NCBI RefSeq assembly: GCF_002483305.1
Contig: NZ_DLHQ01000003.1
Span: 1-30,005 of the forward strand
Direction: 5' to 3'
Source: Brevundimonas sp. UBA7664
GTDB taxonomy: Bacteria > Pseudomonadota > Alphaproteobacteria > Caulobacterales > Caulobacteraceae
Length of the DNA stretch: 30,005 nt
The translations under genes were made by a program, and so were the position numbers. The notes beneath the pieces were generated by a model. It was given only the letters and a program-made list of their open reading frames with translations. It was not told the origin of the DNA and searched no databases. Each line of letters begins with the position of its first letter. Position 1 is the stretch's first letter. Shown here in pieces: positions 24,256-30,005 of the stretch.

Positions 24256-27150
24256 ATGCTCGGCATCGCCAAGAAGATTTTCGGCTCCTCCAACGACCGC
24301 AAGGTCAAGGACTTCATGGGCCGGGTTCAGAAGATCAACGCGCTGGAGGACAAGTTCGCCGCCCTGTCGGACGACGAGCTGCGGATGATGACCGACGCCT
24401 TCCGCGACCGGCTCGCGGGCGGTGAGACGCTGGACAAGGTCATGAACGAGGCCTTCGCCGTGGCGCGCGAGGCCTCCAAGCGGGTGCTGGGCCAGCGTCA
24501 GTATGACGTCCAGCTGGCCGGCGGCATGATCCTGCACGACGGCGGCATCGCCGAAATGCGCACCGGCGAGGGCAAGACCCTGGTCGCCGTGGCTCCGGTG
24601 TACCTGAACGCCCTGCTGGGCAAGGGCGTCCACGTCATCACCGTCAACGACTATCTCGCGCGGCGCGACGCCGAATGGATGGGCCGGGTCTATCGCTTCC
24701 TCGGTCTGGAGGTCGGCGTGATCGTCAACGGCCTGTCGCAGGGCCAGCGGCAGGCGGCCTATGCGGCCGACATCACCTACGGCACCAACAACGAATTCGG
24801 CTTCGACTATCTGCGCGACAACCTGGTCTATGACCGCAAGGAGATGGTGCAGCGTCCGCACCATTTCGCCATCGTCGACGAGGTCGACTCCATCCTGGTC
24901 GACGAGGCGCGTACGCCGCTGATCATTTCGGGCCCGACGGAAGACCGGTCGGACCTGTATCTGATCGTCGACGGGATCATCAAGGAACTGATCCAGGACC
25001 CGGCCACGTTCGACCTCGACGAGAAGCAGAAGCAGACCCTGCTGACCGAGGAAGGCTCCGAGAAGATCGAGGAGATCATGGAGGCGCGCGGCCTGTTCGC
25101 CGCCGACACCACCGGCCTGTACGACGCGGCCAACATCACCCTGGTGCACCACATCAACCAGGCGCTGCGGGCCAACACCCTGTATCTCAAGGACAAGGAC
25201 TACATCATCAAGGCCGGCGAGGTCATGCTGATCGATGAGTTCACCGGCCGGATGATGACCGGGCGCCGCCTGTCCGAGGGCCTGCACCAGGCCATCGAGG
25301 CCAAGGAGGGCGTGAAGATCATGCCCGAGAACCAGACCCTGGCCTCGGTCACCATCCAGAACTATTTCCGCCTCTACGAGAAACTGTCCGGCATGACCGG
25401 TACGGCCGCCACCGAGGCGCAGGAATTCCTCGACATCTACAAGATGGACGTCCTCGAGGTGCCGACCAACCGTCCGGTCAAGCGCATCGACCACGACGAC
25501 GAAATCTTCCGCACCGCCGCCGAGAAGAATATCGCCATCGCCGGCCTGATCGCCGAATGCCACGTCCGGGGCCAGCCGATCCTGGTCGGCACGGTGTCGA
25601 TCGAGAAGTCCGAGACCCTGTCCGAGCTGCTCAAGACCTATGAGTACGAGGTCACCCTCAAGACGCTGAAGCCGCAGCACGCCCATCTGCTGGAACAGGT
25701 GACCAGCGAGGACGAGAAGGCCCGCCGCGAGGCGAAGAAGGCCTATGCGGCGCTGAAGGACGAGGATTTCGACATCGAGGTCCGCACCGGCCGGGGCATT
25801 CCGCACAGCGTCCTGAACGCGCGCCAGCACGAACAGGAAGCCTATATTGTCGCCGACGCCGGCCTGCCCGGCGCGGTGACCATCGCCACCAACATGGCCG
25901 GCCGCGGCACCGACATCCAGCTGGGCGGCAACCTGGAAATGCGCCTGCAGAAATGGCGTCAGGACAACCGCAACATGGCCATCGAGGTCACGCCCGAGAT
26001 GGAGGCCGAGGAAGAGGCCCGTCTGAAGGCCGACATCGCCGTGCAGAAGCAGAAGTCGCTGGCCGCCGGCGGTCTGTTTGTTCTGGGCACCGAACGCCAC
26101 GAGAGCCGGCGTATCGACAACCAGCTGCGCGGCCGGACCGGCCGTCAGGGTGACCCCGGCACCTCGAAATTCTTCCTGTCCTGCGAGGACGACCTGCTGC
26201 GCATCTTCGCCGGCGACCGTCTGGACGGCATCATGCGCCAGTTCGGCGTGGCCGAGGGCGAGGCGATCTCGCACCCGTGGCTGAACCGCGCCGTCGAAAC
26301 CGCCCAGAAGCGGGTCGAGACCCGCAACTACGACATCCGCAAGAATCTGCTGAAATACGACGACGTCGTGAACGACCAGCGCAAGGCCGTGTTCGAGCAG
26401 CGCCAGGAGTTCATGGACGCCACGGACCTGTCGGAACTGGTCGGCGATTTCCGCAACGACGTGATCTCGGACCTGATCGAGACCCACATGCCGCCCAAGG
26501 CCTATGCCGAGCAGTGGGACATCGACGGTCTGGACGAGAAGGTGAAGTCGACCCTCGGCCTCGACCTGCCCCTGCACGAGTGGGCCGCGGAGGAAGGCGT
26601 GTCGAACGAGGAGTTCGAGGAACGGCTGCTGGCCGCCGCCGACGCCCGGGCCGCCGAACGGCTGGCGCAGATCGGGGCCGAGCAGACGCGCGGGCTCGAG
26701 AAGCAGTTCATGCTGCAGATGATCGACATGCAGTGGCGCGAGCACCTGGTCCATCTGGACCATCTGCGCGGCGTCATCGGCCTGCGCGGCTATGGTCAGC
26801 GCGACCCGCTGAACGAATACAAGACCGAGGCCTTCAACCTGTTCGAGACGCTGCTGTTCCAGCTGCGCCACAACGTCACCCGCTGGCTGATGACGGTCGA
26901 GTTCCGCTTCGAGCAGCCGCCGGCGATGGACCTGCCGGAGTTCCAGGAGATCCACCTGAACCCCGGCTCCGGCGAGAACGAGATGGCCAATCCGTTCGCG
27001 CAGAACCCGGAAGGCATGGTGCAGGGCGACGACCGCGCCCGCCTGCCGGTCGACGTCCTGCCGGTCGGCTGGGAACGCACGCCGCGCAACGCGGACTGCC
27101 CCTGCGGCTCGGGCCGCAAGTTCAAGCACTGCCACGGAAGCCTCGTTTAG
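24256..27150 (+). CDS. secA: Preprotein translocase ATPase SecA
   Basis: 964 aa. The motor that drives unfolded preproteins through SecYEG. The DEAD-type nucleotide fold has Walker A MRTGEGKT (101-108), ITVNDYLARRDAEWM (128-142), YGTNNEFGFDYLRDN (175-189) and Walker B VDEVDS (207-212). The preprotein cross-linking domain follows, then the second nucleotide-binding fold (NMAGRGTDIQLGG, and ESRRIDNQLRGRTGRQGDPG split across two stretches). The helical scaffold domain has MQWREHLVHLDHLRG. The C-terminal SecB- and lipid-binding zinc motif is complete: Cys948, Cys950 and Cys959-His960 in CPCGSGRKFKHCHG. The length is normal for alphaproteobacteria. A GGAT lies just before the ATG. Confidence 0.98.
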   Translation: MLGIAKKIFGSSNDRKVKDFMGRVQKINALEDKFAALSDDELRMMTDAFRDRLAGGETLDKVMNEAFAVAREASKRVLGQRQYDVQLAGGMILHDGGIAEMRTGEGKTLVAVAPVYLNALLGKGVHVITVNDYLARRDAEWMGRVYRFLGLEVGVIVNGLSQGQRQAAYAADITYGTNNEFGFDYLRDNLVYDRKEMVQRPHHFAIVDEVDSILVDEARTPLIISGPTEDRSDLYLIVDGIIKELIQDPATFDLDEKQKQTLLTEEGSEKIEEIMEARGLFAADTTGLYDAANITLVHHINQALRANTLYLKDKDYIIKAGEVMLIDEFTGRMMTGRRLSEGLHQAIEAKEGVKIMPENQTLASVTIQNYFRLYEKLSGMTGTAATEAQEFLDIYKMDVLEVPTNRPVKRIDHDDEIFRTAAEKNIAIAGLIAECHVRGQPILVGTVSIEKSETLSELLKTYEYEVTLKTLKPQHAHLLEQVTSEDEKARREAKKAYAALKDEDFDIEVRTGRGIPHSVLNARQHEQEAYIVADAGLPGAVTIATNMAGRGTDIQLGGNLEMRLQKWRQDNRNMAIEVTPEMEAEEEARLKADIAVQKQKSLAAGGLFVLGTERHESRRIDNQLRGRTGRQGDPGTSKFFLSCEDDLLRIFAGDRLDGIMRQFGVAEGEAISHPWLNRAVETAQKRVETRNYDIRKNLLKYDDVVNDQRKAVFEQRQEFMDATDLSELVGDFRNDVISDLIETHMPPKAYAEQWDIDGLDEKVKSTLGLDLPLHEWAAEEGVSNEEFEERLLAAADARAAERLAQIGAEQTRGLEKQFMLQMIDMQWREHLVHLDHLRGVIGLRGYGQRDPLNEYKTEAFNLFETLLFQLRHNVTRWLMTVEFRFEQPPAMDLPEFQEIHLNPGSGENEMANPFAQNPEGMVQGDDRARLPVDVLPVGWERTPRNADCPCGSGRKFKHCHGSLV

Positions 27151-27178
27151 GCGCTATCGCTCGCCGCGCGGCGGCTCG

Positions 27179-27258
27179 CTGCTTGAGCGCGCGCCGGGTC
27201 GGAAGGTCCCGCCGGGCCGACGACCGCGGCCCGGCGTCATGCTCCCTGCTTGAGCGCG
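27179..27258. repeat. Direct repeats flanking a hairpin after secA
   Basis: The 13-mer CTGCTTGAGCGCG occurs at 27179-27191 and again at 27246-27258. Between them GCCGGGCC (27211-27218) pairs perfectly with GGCCCGGC (27228-27235) around a nine-base loop. The region lies in the 160-base gap between secA and the class V enzyme. The hairpin could end secA transcripts although it has no T tract; the role of the direct repeats is unknown. Confidence 0.5.
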
Positions 27259-27310
27259 GGGCGGGGGGCGGCTATCGACCGTCGGTGTTCGCCACTGACG
27301 GGAGAGACTG

Positions 27311-28477
27311 ATGGCCGCTCGCAAGGACCTGTTCTCCCGCGCCCTGTCGCTGGACCCGGACCGGCTGCATTTCGCGGCCCACAGCCATCACCTGTGGCCG
27401 GACGCCAGCTTCGACGGCCAGGTGCGGGCCTGGGTCGAGGCGAACAAATTCGCGGACCGCAAATGGGACCTGATCTTCGGCGATGTCGTGCCCGAGGCCC
27501 AGGCGCATGTCGCGCGTGAGCTGAACCTGCCGGGCGCCGACACGGTGGTGTTCGCGCCCAACACCCACGACTTCCTGCTGCGCATCTTCTCGGGGTTCGC
27601 GAAGAAGCCGGTCCGCATCCTGTCCACCGACGGCGAGTTCCACTCCTTCCGCCGCCAGGGCGAACGCTGGGAAGAGGCCGGCGAGGCCGTGGTCACCCGC
27701 GTGCCGCTGCATCCGTTCGACACCTTCGACGACCGCTTCGTCGAGGCGGCCCGGAGCGGGGGCTTCGACTGGATCGTGGTCAGCCAGATCTTCTTCAAGA
27801 CCGGTCAGGTCTTCGGCCGGCTGGACGACCTGGCGGCGCTGGCCGATCCGTCCGGGCCGTGGGTTCTGATCGACGGCTACCATGGCTTCATGGCCACGAG
27901 GACTGATCTGTCGGCGGTGGCGGACCGGGTCTTCTACGTCACCGGCGGCTACAAATACGCCATGTCCGGCGAGGGCGCCGGCATCCTGCACGCACCGGAC
28001 GGCTTCTGCCCCCGGCCGGTGGCGACCGGCTGGTTCGCGGAGTTCGGCGATCTGATGGGTCGGCCCGAGGATGTCCAGTACCGCGCCGACGCCGGGCGTT
28101 TCTGGGGCGCCACCTTCGACGCCACGCCGCTGTACCGCTTCAACGGCGTCCGCCGGATGCTGGACGAGGCCGGTCTGACCACGGCGTCGATCACCGATCA
28201 CGCGCGCGGCCTGATGCGTCGTTTCCAGGACGCGGTCGCGGCGGGAGAGGCCGGGCGTCTGGACAGGGCCGAACTGATCAACCCCGTCGCCAACGAACCC
28301 GGACGGGCGCGTTTCCTGGCCTACCGGCACGCGGACGCCCAGGCGTGGCGGGCGCGGCTGCTGGAGGCGGGCGTGGTCACCGACGTACGCGACGACACGA
28401 TCCGCTTCGGCTTCGGTCTGTATCAGGACGCGGACGACGTCGAACGGTTGATCGAGGTCTGCCAGCGGGTGCTCTGA
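27311..28477 (+). CDS. Class V PLP-dependent enzyme (kynureninase-like)
   Basis: 388 aa. Fold type I pyridoxal-phosphate enzyme of the class V aminotransferase/kynureninase/cysteine desulfurase group. The FAAHSHHLWP opening (21-30), ANTHDFLL-type cofactor phosphate region (APNTHDFLLR, 82-91), Asp188 with His191 (VLIDGYHGF) and the PLP-binding Lys215 (VTGGYKYAMSG) are visible. DAxPLYRFNG and C-terminal TDVRDDTIRFGFGLY follow. The DGYH and GGYKYAMSGEG segments point to the kynureninase-like branch, but there are no tryptophan catabolism genes nearby, so the reaction is open. GGGAG lies about six bases before the ATG. Confidence 0.85.
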   Translation: MAARKDLFSRALSLDPDRLHFAAHSHHLWPDASFDGQVRAWVEANKFADRKWDLIFGDVVPEAQAHVARELNLPGADTVVFAPNTHDFLLRIFSGFAKKPVRILSTDGEFHSFRRQGERWEEAGEAVVTRVPLHPFDTFDDRFVEAARSGGFDWIVVSQIFFKTGQVFGRLDDLAALADPSGPWVLIDGYHGFMATRTDLSAVADRVFYVTGGYKYAMSGEGAGILHAPDGFCPRPVATGWFAEFGDLMGRPEDVQYRADAGRFWGATFDATPLYRFNGVRRMLDEAGLTTASITDHARGLMRRFQDAVAAGEAGRLDRAELINPVANEPGRARFLAYRHADAQAWRARLLEAGVVTDVRDDTIRFGFGLYQDADDVERLIEVCQRVL

Positions 28478-28490
28478 CCGGCGCTCCGGA

Positions 28491-29366
28491 TCAGAAGAAG
28501 GTGGTGTCGTCGCTCTTCTTCGCCTCGGGCGCCTTGCGCGGCGCCGGCGGCGTCGCCGGACGCGCCGCCGGGGCGGGCGCGGCGCCGGGAACCGGGGCAG
28601 CGGCTTCCGCCGGCGGGATCGGCGGCAGGGTCGGATAGGGCAGGCTCTCGGGACTGCCGTCGCCCGGGAAGGCCTGCGGCCCCTGGGGGTCGCCCGGGGC
28701 CACCGCCGGCGGGTCGATCCGGTCAGGCGCGTCCAGATCGTCGCGGATGAAGGCCCATGAGCGGCTGTCGGTACAGGCGCAGGCCTTCATGAAGCCCTCG
28801 CGGTCGCGCCAGATGATCAGGGGATAGCGCGCCTGCAGCCCTGCCTGTCCGAGGTCCTCGGTGAGGCGGGTGACGAAGGTCCGGCCGGCCTCGACCACGG
28901 CGCCGCGGGCCAGATTGCCGTCGGCGGCCGGGATGCCGGCGGCGGTCCAGTTGCGCACCGGGGTGGCGGTCCAGCGCTGGTACAGGGTCCAGTCGCGGGT
29001 CAGCCACAGTTCGGCGACGGTGGCGCGCTCGGCGGCGGTGGATTGGGCCAGGCCCTCGCGCTCCGGACGGGCGAACAGGATGATGCGGGCCTCGACGCCG
29101 GCGGCGCGCAGCTTGGGCACCTCCTCGCGCTCATAGCGCTGCAGGGCGGCCGAGTCGCGATAGGCGATGATGTACAGCGGCTCGCCGCCGCCGCCCGCCG
29201 AGACCCAGGAGGCCTCGTCCAGCAGGCGCTGGATCTCGGCCTGGTTACGGGTCACCGTGACCGGCTGGAACCGGGCGTAGTAGGTCCAGTACGCCCAGTA
29301 GGCGACGCCGGCGAGGATCAGGCCGATGAGGGCCGCGAGGGCCGACCAGACGAAAAAGCGACGCAT
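28491..29366 (-). CDS. Membrane-anchored protein of unknown function, possible thioredoxin-like fold
   Basis: 291 aa from ATG 29366, which has GGAG about eleven bases upstream; an in-frame GTG at 29396 would add ten residues. A single N-terminal membrane anchor (VWSALAALIGLILAGVAYWAYW, about 6-27, split here by description only) is followed by a periplasmic domain. The segments LYIIAYRDSAALQRYEREE, ARIILFARPE, AELWLTRDW and LQARYPLIIWRDREGF form an order that resembles Dsb-like thioredoxin folds, but no CxxC is present where expected. A CAC pair (Cys196 and Cys198) lies near the end of the domain. From about 215 on the protein is Pro/Ala-rich. I do not recognise a named family. Confidence 0.75.
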   Translation of the reverse strand: MRRFFVWSALAALIGLILAGVAYWAYWTYYARFQPVTVTRNQAEIQRLLDEASWVSAGGGGEPLYIIAYRDSAALQRYEREEVPKLRAAGVEARIILFARPEREGLAQSTAAERATVAELWLTRDWTLYQRWTATPVRNWTAAGIPAADGNLARGAVVEAGRTFVTRLTEDLGQAGLQARYPLIIWRDREGFMKACACTDSRSWAFIRDDLDAPDRIDPPAVAPGDPQGPQAFPGDGSPESLPYPTLPPIPPAEAAAPVPGAAPAPAARPATPPAPRKAPEAKKSDDTTFF

Positions 29367-29452
29367 GCGGGGAGACGCTCCAGCTTCACGGTTCACACAG
29401 GTTAACGCCTAGCACCGAATTGGGTTGTCGCGCACGCCTGCGAGGCGAGTGA

Positions 29453-29923
29453 TCAGCCGGACCCCCGCATCGCGTCGATCGACCATCGGACGATGGTCTT
29501 GTCCTCCTGCTCCGCACCCAGGCGGGCATAGAAGCGGCGAGCGCCCGGATTGTCTGACTGGACCTCCCACCGCGCGGCAAGCCCCTGCGCGGCGGCGATC
29601 TGCGCAAACCGGCGCATCAGGGCCGCGCCGATGCCCAGACCCCGGGCGGACTCGTCCACAAAGAGGTCATCAAGGTTCAGATAATCGCCGCGGCGCCAGA
29701 TGCCGTAGCAGCGGACCCAGGTCAGATAGCCGACGTCCCGCCCCTCCCGGGCGGCCAGCAGGCATCCGACGATCGGCGGCTCGGCCGTGAGCGCTTCAGC
29801 CAGACTGGCCGGGGTGGCGGCCATACAGGCGGCTTCCCCCTCATGCTCGGCGAGGGCGAGCATCAGGCGATGCAGACTGGCGGCGTCAGCGGACCCGGCG
29901 GCCCTGAGGGTCACGGGGTCCAT
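29453..29923 (-). CDS. GNAT family N-acetyltransferase
   Basis: 156 aa. Resembles the diamine-acetyltransferase-like (SSAT-type) GNAT group. It has VTLRAAGSADAASLHRLM at the start, a VGYLTWVRCYGIWRRGDYLNLDDLFVD core split over residues 64-90, and the acetyl-CoA loop RGLGIGAALM (94-103). ARRFYARLGAEQEDKTIVRW lies near the C-terminus. The YLNLDDLFV strand followed by the R-x-x-G-x-G/A loop is the group's signature. The substrate (polyamine, amino acid or antibiotic) cannot be assigned. It begins six bases after the stop of the upstream partial gene and is probably co-transcribed with it. Confidence 0.9.
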   Translation of the reverse strand: MDPVTLRAAGSADAASLHRLMLALAEHEGEAACMAATPASLAEALTAEPPIVGCLLAAREGRDVGYLTWVRCYGIWRRGDYLNLDDLFVDESARGLGIGAALMRRFAQIAAAQGLAARWEVQSDNPGARRFYARLGAEQEDKTIVRWSIDAMRGSG

Positions 29924-29929
29924 CGACGG

Positions 29930-30005
29930 TCACCCCATCGTCGGGATGACGAAGCTCGAATCCGCGTGTTCCAGCTCACTGTCGGGCCAGCGGGCGGTGA
30001 CGGTC
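29930..30005 (-). CDS. C-terminal fragment of an unidentified gene
   Basis: An open frame enters from the right edge and ends at TGA 29930-29932. The last 24 residues end SSFVIPTMG. This is too short to name. It is listed as coding because the frame is open to the edge, it stops six bases before the GNAT start in the same direction, and codon use is normal. Confidence 0.5.
   Translation of the reverse strand, partial: TVTARWPDSELEHADSSFVIPTMG

Noticed and set aside
24250..27135. A 961-codon open frame antisense to secA, almost the full length of the gene
   Set aside because: It mirrors secA codons in the opposite frame, an effect of very high GC at third positions. Its protein is a Leu/Val/Gly/Asp/Gln-rich shadow without any family motif; secA itself is certain.

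Overview
The window is high-GC (clearly above 60%), gene-dense chromosomal DNA of an alphaproteobacterium, most likely Caulobacterales and probably Brevundimonas or a close relative. The basis is gene content and order: prmC next to a DUF4167 gene, a RodZ-like gene upstream of ispG, lysC followed by ptsP with ubiG divergent from lysC, and comF, grxC, nitrilase and DUF1178 in a row. Protein sequences as remembered from Caulobacteraceae also fit. The genus is an inference from memory; no database was searched. I found no rRNA, tRNA, CRISPR array, insertion sequence, prophage or toxin/defence island. This is a core, housekeeping region.

Layout. (1) 1-4.9 kb: the start of a lipoprotein gene cut by the left edge, a DUF4167 gene, prmC, a divergent YihY/BrkB membrane protein, a compound inverted-repeat element, and prfA. 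PrfA (RF1) and PrmC, which methylates its GGQ glutamine, form a functional pair. (2) 5.0-7.1 kb, plus strand: an orphan response regulator, a TauE/SafE permease and a small lipoprotein, closed by a strong intrinsic terminator. (3) 7.1-14.7 kb, minus strand, transcribed lysC, ptsP, rodZ-like, ispG, alpha/beta hydrolase, GST. (4) 14.8-15.9 kb, plus strand: ubiG and a small lipoprotein. (5) 15.9-20.1 kb, minus strand: a tightly packed run transcribed comF, grxC, nitrilase-family amidase, DUF1178, AraC-type regulator, DUF6265-like protein, GNAT. Several of these genes overlap, which suggests co-transcription. (6) 20.1-21.0 kb, plus strand: a methyltransferase-like gene whose ATG overlaps the comF ATG. 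(7) 21.0-24.0 kb, minus strand, transcribed parvulin-type lipoprotein, argJ, mutT, flp pilin, with 4-base overlaps between the first three. (8) 24.3-28.5 kb, plus strand: secA with a long leader and a good sigma70-type promoter, then a class V PLP enzyme. (9) 28.5-30.0 kb, minus strand: a membrane-anchored protein of unknown function, a GNAT acetyltransferase and the 3' end of an unidentified gene.

I did not find a convincing new multi-gene system. The observations most worth following are small. They are three GANTC (CcrM-type) sites packed into the 90 bases before a lipoprotein gene, two mutually exclusive hairpins between rodZ and ispG, the shared CATG start of comF and a methyltransferase with a degraded SAM motif, a lone Flp pilin at the end of an argJ-mutT operon, and the redox/metabolite-repair operon that carries DUF1178.
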